Assembly: GCA_963728985.1 (NCBI GenBank)
Contig: CAVSME010000002.1
Location: 261,669-325,668 of the forward strand
DNA: 64,000 bases
From: DASXAI01 sp963728985
Lineage (GTDB): Bacteria; Actinomycetota; Acidimicrobiia; Acidimicrobiales; Ilumatobacteraceae
Direction: 5' to 3'
This document shows, piece after piece, positions 1 through 8,845 of the stretch. The translations under genes were made by a program, and so were the position numbers. Under the pieces are notes generated by a model. That model was not told where the DNA came from. It did no database searches and saw nothing but the letters and a program-made list of their open reading frames with translations. Numbering within the stretch: position 1 is the stretch's first letter; each line of letters opens with the position of its first letter.

Positions 1-171
1 CGTGCTGCCCGACGCCGCGGTGGTTGCCGCCGCGGTCGTCGCCGCCGCAGTCGTACCCGGCGCCGCCGTTGTCGCCGTCGCCCCCCCGCCGCTGTTGTCC
101 GAGCCGCATGCTGCCGCGAGGAAGACCGTAGCCATCGGTATCGCGGCCAGCTTGAGCCAGCCAGTCCTCAT
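1..171 (-). CDS. Sugar ABC transporter substrate-binding lipoprotein, N-terminal part (cut by window edge)
   Basis: Only the first 57 codons are in the window. The ATG at 169-171 follows a purine-rich GAGGGGGG stretch. The product opens with MRTGW, a hydrophobic core (KLAAIPMATVFLAA) and a lipobox ending at Cys22 (LAAAC), followed by a low-complexity Gly/Ala/Thr/Ser linker. This is the standard start of an actinobacterial solute-binding lipoprotein, exported by Sec and anchored to the outer face of the membrane. The ligand cannot be read from this part. The sugar assignment comes from the neighbouring LacI regulator and GH3 beta-glucosidase and from the shared operator at 219-232. Certain as a lipoprotein, probable as a sugar-binding protein. 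Confidence 0.65.
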   Translation of the reverse strand, partial: MRTGWLKLAAIPMATVFLAAACGSDNSGGGATATTAAPGTTAAATTAAATTAASGST

Positions 172-218
172 CGAGGTTCCCCCCTCATTCGTGTCGCCGG
201 GCGAGTGCCCGGCTCAGT

Positions 219-232
219 TGTAAACGCTTTCA
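219..232. promoter_or_regulatory. LacI-family operator in front of the lipoprotein gene
   Basis: TGTAAACGCTTTCA is a 14-bp dyad with a central CG, typical of LacI/GalR-family operators. It differs at one position from the reverse complement of the site at 1353-1366. It lies about 50 bp upstream of the lipoprotein start and just beyond the 3' end of the LacI gene, so the regulator probably represses the transporter. Confidence 0.65.
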
Positions 233-255
233 TATCGGTCGTCAACGGTCAAGGG

Positions 256-1299
256 TCATCGTCCAGGTGCCGGCCCGGTGCTGCCGCGTGCCTTGAGCGT
301 GACGTCGCGGATCTCGTGCATCGGTGCCGACGAGGGATCATGGACGTGTTCGAGCAGGAGCTTGGTGACCGTCTCGCCGAGACCCATCACGGGTTGGGCC
401 ACGGTCGTCAGGTCGAGCGCCCACGCCACGTCGTGGTCGTCGAAGCCGGCCACGGACAGGTCGTCGGGCACGCGCATGCCGCGCTCGCGCGCCGCCCGGA
501 TGGCGCCGATCGCCATCTCGTCGGAGAACGCGAACACGGCCGTCGGTGGATCCCGGTGCTCGAGCATGCGGCTCATCGCCCGATAGCCACCGGTCACCGT
601 GAACCCGGCGGTCTGCACCTGGTGCGGTCGTGGGCCGATGCCGGCTGCGTTCAGGACGGCGAGCGCGCCACGCATGCGCAGGTCAGGGACGTCCAGGTGG
701 ATCGGCCGGTCGGGTTGACCGCCGATCAGGCCGATGCGTCGGTGCCCGAGGTCGATCAGATGATCCATCACCAGCTTGGCGGCGGCGGCGTTGTCGATCA
801 TCACCGACGAGTAGTGGTCCGTGCGCTCGCCGATCGTCACCATCACCGTCCCTGACGAGACGAGGCCGTCGAGCAGGTCGGGCGGGACCACGAGGTCGGC
901 GATGATCAGGCCGTCCGTGCGCTTGCGGTACGGCGCCGCCTCCGACAGGAATCGACGCAAGGCCGCCTCGCCGTCCACCTCGTAGACGATGAGGTCGTAG
1001 CTCCGCTCCCTCAGCGCCGATTCGACCCCGGCGACGATCTTCCCGAAGAACCATCGATCCAGCAGCGGCACCGCCATGCCGACGGTGTTGGTTCGGCCGG
1101 CGGCGAGGCGCGAGGCATGGGGGTCGGGCCGGTAGCGCAGCCGGGAGGCGGCCTCGGCGACGCGCTCCCTGGTCGCCGGGGCGACGTTCGGGAGCCCGCG
1201 CAGGGCCCGGCTGACGGTCGCCACCGAGACGCCGGCCGCCGAGGCCACGTCTTCGATGGTCGCGTCCGCGCTGGCGCCCTGCCCTCGATGCCGGGCCAT
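256..1299 (-). CDS. LacI-family transcriptional repressor
   Basis: A 347-residue LacI/GalR-type regulator. The N-terminal helix-turn-helix reads TIEDVASAAGVSVATVSRAL and is followed by the hinge helix (RPDPHASRLAAGRTNTVGM) and a periplasmic-binding-protein-like sensor domain (LIDLGHRRIGLIGG, AVFAFSDEMAIGAIRAA). The ATG at 1297-1299 is chosen because GGAGGGG lies 6 nt upstream. An upstream in-frame ATG at 1350 would abut the operator at 1353-1366 and has no ribosome site. The gene sits between the lipoprotein and the GH3 gene and is divergent from the latter. The two matching operators suggest it controls both and itself. The inducer is probably a beta-glucoside or its breakdown product (inference). 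Confidence 0.9.
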   Translation of the reverse strand: MARHRGQGASADATIEDVASAAGVSVATVSRALRGLPNVAPATRERVAEAASRLRYRPDPHASRLAAGRTNTVGMAVPLLDRWFFGKIVAGVESALRERSYDLIVYEVDGEAALRRFLSEAAPYRKRTDGLIIADLVVPPDLLDGLVSSGTVMVTIGERTDHYSSVMIDNAAAAKLVMDHLIDLGHRRIGLIGGQPDRPIHLDVPDLRMRGALAVLNAAGIGPRPHQVQTAGFTVTGGYRAMSRMLEHRDPPTAVFAFSDEMAIGAIRAARERGMRVPDDLSVAGFDDHDVAWALDLTTVAQPVMGLGETVTKLLLEHVHDPSSAPMHEIRDVTLKARGSTGPAPGR

Positions 1300-1352
1300 C
1301 CCGTCCCCTCCGTTCTCGGCTGTCTGTCGACTGCGCCCGAACCGTGTCATGA

Positions 1353-1366
1353 TGAAAGCGCTTACA
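1353..1366. promoter_or_regulatory. LacI-family operator between the regulator and the GH3 gene
   Basis: TGAAAGCGCTTACA, a near-perfect palindrome centred on GCGC. It lies 34 bp before the beta-glucosidase ATG and 53 bp before the regulator ATG on the other strand. Its reverse complement differs by one base from the site at 219-232. It is placed to control both divergent genes. Confidence 0.7.
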
Positions 1367-1399
1367 GGTGGTGGACGTCAACCCTGGCCAGGAGAAACG

Positions 1400-3832
1400 A
1401 TGACGACGAAACCAGGGCCGTACGAGTCGCTGCTCGATGCGCTCGACCTCGACGAGCGCGCCGCGTTGACAGCGGGCCACGACGACTGGAACACGCCGGC
1501 CTTGCCGAAACGCGGCGTCCCGGCGATCCGCGTCACCGATGGCCCCGTTGGTGCCCGCGGCCAGAGCTTCACCAGCGTGACGGCCGCCCTGTTCCCGTGC
1601 GGATCCGCGCTCGGCGCCACCTTCGACCCGGCGCTCGTCGGCCGCATCGGCGCCGCCCTCGCGGACGAGGCCCGACTCAAGCACGCGCACGTGCTGCTCG
1701 GACCGACGCTCAACCTCCAACGCCATCCCCTGGGGGGTCGCAACTTCGAGTGCTACGGCGAGGATCCGTTGCTGGTCTCGCGGCTCGCCGTCGCCTTCGT
1801 ACGCGGCCTGCAGGCGCAGGGGGTCGCGGCCTGCCCGAAGCACCTCGTGGCCAACGACGCCGAGATCGAGCGGATGACCATCTCATCGGATGTCGACGAG
1901 GGAGTGCTCCGCGAGGTCTACCTCCGGCCGTTCGAGGCGGCCGTCACGGAGGGCGGGGCGTGGGCGGTCATGGCCTCGTACAACCGGATCAACGGGATCT
2001 TCGCCTGTGAGCACCCGTGGCTGCTCACCGACCTTCTCATGGGCGAGTGGGGCTTCGACGGGGTGATCATCTCCGATTGGTTCGCCACCCACGCCACGGA
2101 CACGACGTTGCTCGCCGGCGTGCACCTCGAGATGCCCGGTCCGGCGCGTCACCTCGGGAAGGCCGCCGCCGATGCGGTGCGCGAGCGGCGCGTGCCCGCG
2201 AGCGTCGTCGACGATGCGGCCCGCCGGGTGCTGCGGCTGGCCGACCGGGTGGGTGCGTCGACGGAGCCATCCGGGCCCGAGCAGGCCGTGGACGACCCCG
2301 CTCGCTGGGACCTCGCGGTGGAGGCGAGCGCGGCATCGATGGTCCTGCTGCGGAACCGATCGATCGGCTCCGGTCGCCACGCCCGCGCTGTCCTGCCGTT
2401 CGACCGAGGGCTCCGCCACCTCGCCGTCATCGGCCCCAATGCCGAGGTGGCCGTCGCCCAGGGCGGCGGTAGCGCGCGCGTCCTGCCTCATCGCACCGTC
2501 GCACCGATCGCCGGGCTGCGGGCCCGGTTTCCCGACACCGACATCGTGTTCGCTCCCGGCCCGCCGACCGGCACGCTCCTCGACGGTCGTTTCGCACAGA
2601 GCCCGTCCGGACCCGGGCTCCACATCGACTACCGCGTCGACCGGGGCGGGCCCGTGGTCGCGTCGGCGACACTCGCCGAGGCCATTCCCATGTGGTCGGG
2701 CCGCTTCGCTGCGGGGATCGACCCATTGCACTTCCACGCGACCGCGACGACGACGCTCACCGCCCGCCGCACCGGCCCGCACGAGCTCGAGCTCACCAGC
2801 GTGGGCGAATGCACCTTGGCGATCGATGGTGAGGTCATCCTGCGCACCGATCCGTCGCAGTCGTCGGACGCTTTCTTCGGTTACGGCACGAAGCCGGTTC
2901 GGACGACGGTCGACCTTGTCGGCGGCTCGCCGCATCGTCTCGAGGTGCAGTACGACCGCCCACCCGGACCGCCGACCTGCGGCTTCCGCATCCGCATCGG
3001 CGAGCCCGCCGGCGACGACCCGATCGGCGATGCTGCCGCACTGGCCGCGGGTGCTGACGCCGCCGTGGTGGTGGTCGGTACGGACGCGGACATCGAGTGC
3101 GAGGGCTTCGATCGCTCGTCGTTCTGCCTCCCCGGCGACCAGGACGAGCTCGTCCGTCGCGTCGCGGCGGCCAACCCTCGAACAGCGATCGTGGTGAACG
3201 CCGGCGCTGCGGTCGACCTCTCGTGGCTCGACGACGTGGGAGCGGTGCTCCTCACGTGGTTCCCTGGCATGGCGGGCGGTGAAGCGCTCGCCGCGGTGCT
3301 CGCCGGTGACCGTGAGCCGTCCGGTCGCTTGCCCGTGACGGTGCCCATGCGGATCGAGGATGCGCCGTGCGACATCACACGGCCCGACCCGCCTGGCCAC
3401 CTGAGGTACACCGAGGGCCTCGACGTCGGGCATCGCTCCTATCTCCGGAGGGGTCTCATGCCCCGCGCCTGGTTCGGGGAGGGCGGCTCGTACACCACGT
3501 TCGAGTGGGCCGACGCCGCGGCCCCGGAGTCGTGGTCCCCCGGCTGGCCCCTCGAGGTGGGCGTCACCGTGACGAACACCGGCGCCCGTCGCGGGGTCGA
3601 GGTGGTACAGGCCTACGTCGGCGAGCCCGAGGTGCTCGGTGGCTTCACGAAGGTGACGCTCGAGCCCGCCGAGACGCAGCGGGTACCGGTGATCATCGAC
3701 CCGACGGCACTGCGGCACTGGCACGCCGGCCGCGGGTGGGTCACCGACGCCGGGCCGTGGCCGGTCCGGTTGGCCCGCTCGGCCGGCGACCCCGGTTGCA
3801 CGATCGTGGTGTCGCGCTCGCCAGGTGGATGA
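1400..3832 (+). CDS. Glycoside hydrolase family 3 beta-glucosidase with PA14 insertion
   Basis: An 810-residue GH3 enzyme that hydrolyses terminal beta-D-glucosyl residues with retention. The start is the ATG at 1400, after AGGAG. Domains in order: GH3 N-terminal barrel (about 10-290) with the KHLVAND motif and the nucleophile Asp226 in GVIISDWFATH; GH3 C-terminal domain beginning near 310; a PA14-like beta domain inserted at about 400-535; the rest of the GH3 C domain with the acid/base region ECEGFDR (Glu566/Glu568); and a fibronectin-III-like C-terminal domain. This layout matches PA14-containing beta-glucosidases. No signal peptide is visible, so it is probably cytoplasmic and acts on sugars imported by the neighbouring transporter. 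Controlled by the operator at 1353-1366. Confidence 0.93.
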   Translation: MTTKPGPYESLLDALDLDERAALTAGHDDWNTPALPKRGVPAIRVTDGPVGARGQSFTSVTAALFPCGSALGATFDPALVGRIGAALADEARLKHAHVLLGPTLNLQRHPLGGRNFECYGEDPLLVSRLAVAFVRGLQAQGVAACPKHLVANDAEIERMTISSDVDEGVLREVYLRPFEAAVTEGGAWAVMASYNRINGIFACEHPWLLTDLLMGEWGFDGVIISDWFATHATDTTLLAGVHLEMPGPARHLGKAAADAVRERRVPASVVDDAARRVLRLADRVGASTEPSGPEQAVDDPARWDLAVEASAASMVLLRNRSIGSGRHARAVLPFDRGLRHLAVIGPNAEVAVAQGGGSARVLPHRTVAPIAGLRARFPDTDIVFAPGPPTGTLLDGRFAQSPSGPGLHIDYRVDRGGPVVASATLAEAIPMWSGRFAAGIDPLHFHATATTTLTARRTGPHELELTSVGECTLAIDGEVILRTDPSQSSDAFFGYGTKPVRTTVDLVGGSPHRLEVQYDRPPGPPTCGFRIRIGEPAGDDPIGDAAALAAGADAAVVVVGTDADIECEGFDRSSFCLPGDQDELVRRVAAANPRTAIVVNAGAAVDLSWLDDVGAVLLTWFPGMAGGEALAAVLAGDREPSGRLPVTVPMRIEDAPCDITRPDPPGHLRYTEGLDVGHRSYLRRGLMPRAWFGEGGSYTTFEWADAAAPESWSPGWPLEVGVTVTNTGARRGVEVVQAYVGEPEVLGGFTKVTLEPAETQRVPVIIDPTALRHWHAGRGWVTDAGPWPVRLARSAGDPGCTIVVSRSPGG

Positions 3833-3875
3833 CTCGCCCGCCGGGAGCCCGGCGATCCGGTAGACATCAGCCCTC

Positions 3876-5901
3876 GTGGTTGAGAACGCGACGGACGTAA
3901 CCGACGAGGAACCGCCCGAGGCTCCGCACCTCGGGCGGCTGCGGTTGCGGCTCGTCGGGCTGAGCTTCCTGATGCTGTTCGTGGAGCTGGCGCTGATCCG
4001 CTGGACGGCGGCCTACAACATCCATCTCGCCTACCTCACCAACTTCGTGCTGCTGGCGAGCTTCCTCGGCATCGGGATCGGGTTCCTACGGGTGCGCCGG
4101 GAACCGAACCTCCTGCCGTTCGCGCCGATCGCACTCGGCGTGCTGGTCACCTTCGTCGCCCTGTTCCCGGTCAACCTCACCAACCTCCAGGGTCAGCTCG
4201 AAGGCGCCTTCGGCATGGATCCGCTGCCCCGATGGGTCGGCCTCACGGTGATCTTCGTCCTTACCGTTGCGGTGATGGCCTGTCTGGGCCACGGCGTCGC
4301 TCGCGTGTTCGTGGAGTTCGATGCGCTGGAGGCCTACCGGCTCGACATCCTCGGGAGCATCGCCGGCATCGCCGTGTTCTCGACGCTCGCCTTCCTGCAG
4401 TTGCCGCCGATCGCGTGGGGCGTCATCGTCGCCGCGCTCCTCACCTTCATGTTGGGATTGCGACCGCAGTTGCTCGCGCTCGTGGCCATCGTCGTCGTGC
4501 TGGCGATCCAGTCGGTGGCGCCGAACGACTACTGGTCGCCGTACTACAAGGTCACCGCCCTTCGCGCCGCCACGCAGGAGGTGGGTGGCATCGAGGCCCA
4601 TGACACGCTGACGATCTCGGCCAACAACATCCCCCACCAGACGGCCTACGCCGTCGACGAGCTGCTCCACCTCCAGCCCTTCTACGCGTTCCCGTACAAG
4701 CACCTCGCCGGTCCGCCCGACCGAGTCCTGGTGGTGGGCGCTGGCAACGGCAACGACGTCGCCGTCGCCTTGGCCCAGGGGGCCAAGCACGTGGACGCCG
4801 TGGAGATCGACCCGGTCATCCAGTCGCTCGGGTCGAAGTACCACCCGAGCCACCCGTACCAGGACCCGCGCGTGACCGTGCACATCGGCGACGGCCGCGC
4901 CTTCATCGAACGGGATTCCGGCCAGTACGACCTCATCATGTTCGCCCTGCCCGACTCGTTGACGCTGTTCGCCGGCCAGGGCAGCCTCCGCTTGGAGAAC
5001 TACCTGTTCACCAAGGAGTCGATGGAGACGGTCCAGCGTCACCTGCGGCCCGGCGGCACGTTCGCCATGTACAACTACTACGAGCCGTTCCTGCTCGACC
5101 GCTACGCCACCACGCTGCAGGACGTCTACGGCACCGCGCCGTGCGTCGAGATCGGCGACTCGCTGGCCGATCGCAGCCAAGCCGTGCTCGTGGCCGGCGC
5201 CGGCGCCACGCGCAATTGCACCACGCCGTGGTCCGGCAGCGCGAGCCGATTCGCCGACCGACGACTACCCGTTCCCGTACCTCCAGGACCGCACGATCCC
5301 GAGCTTCTACCGCGACACCCTGCTGCTGATGCTGGGCGCGTCGCTCTTGCTGATCCGCCTGGCCGGGGGTCGCTTCCGCAGCATGGTGCGCTACGTCGAC
5401 CTCGCCTTCATGGGCGCCGCCTTCCTGCTGCTGGAGACGAAGAACGTCGTGCAGTTCGCGCTGCTGTTCGGCACGACGTGGTTCGTCAATTCCCTCGTGT
5501 TCGCTGGCGTGCTCCTCAGCGTGTACCTGGCGGTGGAGCTGGCGCGCCATGTCCGCCTGCCAGAGCCGAGACGGCTCTACCCCGTGCTCCTCGCGATGTT
5601 GGCTGTCGCGTGGTTGGTGCCGCCCGAGGCGTTGCTGTCCTTGTCGACGGTGCCGCGGTTCCTGGCCGCGGTGTCCCTGGCGTTCGCGCCCATCTTCATG
5701 GCCAACCTCGTCTTCGCGCAGCGCTTCCGCGAGGTGGCCTCGACGACCACGGCATTTGCCGCCAACCTCCTCGGCGCGATCGTCGGCGGCATGATCGAGT
5801 ACGTCTCGCTGATCACCGGCTACCGCTTCCTGCTCATCGTGGTCGGTGTGCTCTATGCGTTCGCGTTCGCGCTCACGCCCCGCCGGGCGGTCGCAGGATG
5901 A
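3876..5901 (+). pseudogene. Membrane-embedded spermidine-synthase-like protein, broken by one frameshift
   Basis: GTG start at 3876. The first part has about seven membrane helices (from LVGLSFLMLFVELALIRW), then a spermidine-synthase/methyltransferase-type Rossmann domain (RVLVVGAGNGNDVAVALA, VDAVEIDPVIQ, VTVHIGDGRAFIE). Near 5225-5250 the frame must move by one base. After it the protein resumes with TDDYPFPYLQDRTIPSFY, a hallmark of this family, and a further set of membrane helices up to the TGA at 5899-5901. The two pieces join into one normal-looking protein of about 674 residues, so this is either one base-calling error or a fresh frameshift. True polyamine synthesis is unproven for this membrane subfamily. 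A PLP ornithine/lysine decarboxylase lies 3 kb away. Confidence 0.75.
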
Positions 5902-6148
5902 CCAGGTGACCACCGGGCGCTTCGAGGTCCGGCGGACGATCGCCGCCCCGATCGTCCCCGACGCCGCCCTGCGCGCACGCTCGGGATCCTGGCCCGGACG
6001 GTAAGCCGCAGCTCCTGGGGCGCCCCTGCCCCGAATCCTTGATCGGCGTGCCCGCCGGCCGATGGGCGAGGCGGGACGTTGCGCCCGTCGCCGGGCACTC
6101 GGCCACGGATAGCGCGAGACTGGTCACGGGTGGCGATCAAGGAGCGGG

Positions 6149-7936
6149 ATGGTGGGACGCGAACGGTGGTTCGGTCGGTGGTGGTGGCTGGCCGCGGTGG
6201 CCGCCCTGGCGGCGTGCTCGGGCGGCGGTTCGAGCGCGTCGACGTCGTCGTCGTCGACCGCGGCCGCCACGACGGCGGCGACCGGCGCGGCGGCGACTCG
6301 CACCACGACCGGCGGGACGGTGACGGTGCGCCTCTCGGCCCCGTTCACCTCGTACAACAACGGCACCGCCGACGACAACGGCGCCTCGAACCAGGAGGTG
6401 ATCAACGCGGTCCAGCCGTCGGTGGCGAAGTTCGACGATCACGCCGCCGCGGTGATCGACCCCAACCTGGTCACGATCACCAAGACCAGCGACGATCCCC
6501 TCGTCGTCACGTACACCTTCAACCCGGCCGCCGTCTGGGACGACGGCCAGCCGGTCGGTTGCGACGACCTCTACCTGGCCTGGATCGCCAGCAACGGCAC
6601 GACGACAGCACCCGACGCCAGCGGCGCCACCGTGTTCAACACCGCGTCGACGACGGGGTGGGACCACGTGGGCGCGGTCGGCTGCTCGGCCGACGGGCAC
6701 ACCGCCACCTTCACGTACGCCAAACCCTTCTCGGACTGGAAGGCGCTCGTCCGTGGCCTGGTGCCGGCGCACGTCGTCGCCACCCACGCCGGCGTCACCG
6801 ACGGCGCCGGCATCCGTGCCGCGTATGAATCCCACGACGCCGCCGCGCTCGGGCGCATCGCCGAGTTCTGGAACACCGGCTTCAAGACCGACAACGGCGT
6901 CGATCCCACCGTCGACCTGTCCGCTGGTCCCTACCGCATCGACAACTTCGAGGCCGAGCAGAGCGTCACGCTCGTCCGCAACGACAAGTACTGGGGACCG
7001 CGGCCGGCGATCGACCGGATCGTCTTCCGGATCATCGCCGACCCCACCGCGCAGGCCCAGGCCCTCGCCAACGCCGAGGTCGACGTCGTCCAGATCACCA
7101 GCCCGCAGCCCGACGTCGTGGGTCTGCTGAACGGCGTGCGCGATGTCACCGTGAACGTCGCCGCCGTCAACTCGTACGAGCACTTCGACTTCAACTTCCA
7201 GGTCCCGCTCCTGCGCGACGTCGCCGTTCGCCAGGCCGTCGCGCAGTGCATGCCCCGCCAGGAGATCCTCGACAAGCTGATCCGCCCGACCGACCCGAAT
7301 GCCACGCTGCAGCAGAGCCGCATGTACTTCCCCGGCCAGCAGGGCTACGAGGACACGAGTGGCGGGCGGTACGACACGGCCGACATCGCCGGCGCCAAGG
7401 CCACGCTCGAAGCCGCCGGGTGGACGCTCGACGGGGCGACGTACGTGAAGGACGGGCAGCGCCTCGAGTTCCACCTGCTGCACAGCGCCGCCCGCACCGA
7501 CGAGGCGCAGCTCATCGAGCTGTCGTGCGCGCAGGCCGGCATCTCCATCATCGACGACGTGGACGCGAAGTGGGGGAGCCGCCTGGGCGCCGGCCAGTTC
7601 GACACCGTGCTCTTCACGTGGAACACGTCGCCCACCCCGTCGTCCCAGGAGTCGCTGTACCACACGCCGCCCGGCGAGAACCTGCTGTCGAACTACGGGA
7701 GCTACTCCAGCACCCACGTCGACTCGCTGTTCGACCGCTTGACCAGTGTCACCGATCCCGCCGAGCAGATCGCGCTGGCCAACGAGACGGACACGGTGCT
7801 GTGGGCCGACCTGCCCACCATTCCGCTCTGGCGCCTCCCGGCGGTGGTCGCCCACACCAACACGATCAGCGGTGTGACAGCCAACCCGACCGACCAGAGC
7901 CTCACGTGGAACATCGAGACGTGGACGCGGACCTGA
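6149..7936 (+). CDS. ABC transporter substrate-binding lipoprotein, family 5 (peptide/opine type)
   Basis: A 595-residue solute-binding lipoprotein. The ATG at 6149 follows AAGGAGCGGG. The signal peptide ends in the lipobox LAAC with Cys23, then a Ser/Ala/Thr-rich linker. The body has SBP_bac_5 features: the opening VRLSAPFTSYNNGT, GPYRIDNFEAEQSVTLVRNDKYWG, RQAVAQCMPRQEIL and the late ELSCAQAGISIIDDVDAKW segment. Proteins of this family bind oligopeptides, nickel complexes or sugars outside the membrane. No permease or ATPase gene follows, so the transporter partner must lie elsewhere or this is an orphan receptor. Confidence 0.88.
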   Translation: MVGRERWFGRWWWLAAVAALAACSGGGSSASTSSSSTAAATTAATGAAATRTTTGGTVTVRLSAPFTSYNNGTADDNGASNQEVINAVQPSVAKFDDHAAAVIDPNLVTITKTSDDPLVVTYTFNPAAVWDDGQPVGCDDLYLAWIASNGTTTAPDASGATVFNTASTTGWDHVGAVGCSADGHTATFTYAKPFSDWKALVRGLVPAHVVATHAGVTDGAGIRAAYESHDAAALGRIAEFWNTGFKTDNGVDPTVDLSAGPYRIDNFEAEQSVTLVRNDKYWGPRPAIDRIVFRIIADPTAQAQALANAEVDVVQITSPQPDVVGLLNGVRDVTVNVAAVNSYEHFDFNFQVPLLRDVAVRQAVAQCMPRQEILDKLIRPTDPNATLQQSRMYFPGQQGYEDTSGGRYDTADIAGAKATLEAAGWTLDGATYVKDGQRLEFHLLHSAARTDEAQLIELSCAQAGISIIDDVDAKWGSRLGAGQFDTVLFTWNTSPTPSSQESLYHTPPGENLLSNYGSYSSTHVDSLFDRLTSVTDPAEQIALANETDTVLWADLPTIPLWRLPAVVAHTNTISGVTANPTDQSLTWNIETWTRT

Positions 7937-8169
7937 GCTCGCGCCGGCTGTGCGGGGGCACGGGCGACGGGTCCGCTAGCGCTAGCCGGCCCGCCGCCCG
8001 GCATTGCCCCCCCGAAGGTCACGGTACGCCTCGGGCTCCGTTGCCGCATGGGCCGAACGACCGGTTGGCCGTGGCGCACCGGCCTGCCCGGGGGGCGAGC
8101 AGACCGGTCTGCACCACTGCTGATGAGGACGGCGCCCGACGCCGGCTATGACGCTCGTTTGGGTGAACT

Positions 8170-8817
8170 TCAGGTGAGCGCGGGTCCGTCCCAGCGCTCG
8201 AGGCGAGCGAAGCTGGAGACCGGGCTGCGGTTCAGGCGGGTGATGTCCTGCTTGGGTCGACCGAGCGGCACCAGCGCCGCCACCGCGACCTCCGGCGGCA
8301 GGCCGAGCAGCGCCTGGGCCTGGGGCTCGGCGGCGGCGATGAACGTCGTCAGCGCGCCGGCGAGACCGTGACCGCGGGCCGCCAGCAGGAGGTTCTGCAC
8401 GAACGGATAGATCGATCCGCCGCTGATCACCCCGATCCGATCGAGCTTCGAGTCGGCCGACGCGACGACGCGCAGGTCCACGCCGATGACCAGCAGCACC
8501 GGCGCCTGCGCCAGCACCCGGAACCAGCCGAGGCTGGCGGTGTCGCTGTGGTCGAGCGTGGCCGGATCGATGGCGCTCGGCTCGACGGTGTTCCACGGGT
8601 TCTCGCCGGCCGCCCGCTGGGCCAGGTAGAGGCGCAGCGCGGGCAGGCTCAGATCGACGAGGGCCTCCTTCATCGCCTGAGCACGCACCACGATGACCTT
8701 CCAGCCCTGGCGGTTGCCGCCGCTCGGGGCGAAGCGGGCGAGGTCGAGGAGGGCGACGAGATCGGCGTCGGACACGGGCTCGGAGGTGAACTCCCGGCAC
8801 ACGAACGCCGTGCGCAT
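8170..8817 (-). CDS. Nitroreductase-family flavoprotein
   Basis: A 215-residue FMN-dependent nitroreductase-like protein. The start ATG at 8815-8817 opens MRTAFVCREFTSEPV and lies 28 bp after the stop of the decarboxylase gene, so the two are probably co-transcribed. Family marks are the N-terminal R-F-x-S/T-x-x-P pattern, LLDLARFAPSGGNRQGWKVIVV (FMN contact region) and a C-terminal Gly-rich P-loop-like turn (GRPKQDITRLNR). Such enzymes reduce nitro groups, quinones or enones using NAD(P)H. The substrate here is unknown. Confidence 0.85.
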   Translation of the reverse strand: MRTAFVCREFTSEPVSDADLVALLDLARFAPSGGNRQGWKVIVVRAQAMKEALVDLSLPALRLYLAQRAAGENPWNTVEPSAIDPATLDHSDTASLGWFRVLAQAPVLLVIGVDLRVVASADSKLDRIGVISGGSIYPFVQNLLLAARGHGLAGALTTFIAAAEPQAQALLGLPPEVAVAALVPLGRPKQDITRLNRSPVSSFARLERWDGPALT

Positions 8818-8845
8818 GGTGTGGTCGAGGTCGGCGATGTCGCGA

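Noticed and set aside
1883..3724. A 613-codon open frame on the minus strand inside the GH3 gene, with similar long antisense frames inside lon, pknB, rodA and others.
   Set aside because: High GC content makes long antisense frames common. The sense genes have complete domain motifs; the antisense products are Arg/His-rich and match nothing.
8099..8112. GCAGACCGGTCTGC, a perfect 14-bp palindrome between two convergent genes (also GCTAGCGCTAGC at 7975-7986).
   Set aside because: No loop for a terminator, no promoter nearby, and no second copy; such palindromes are expected by chance in long GC-rich sequence.
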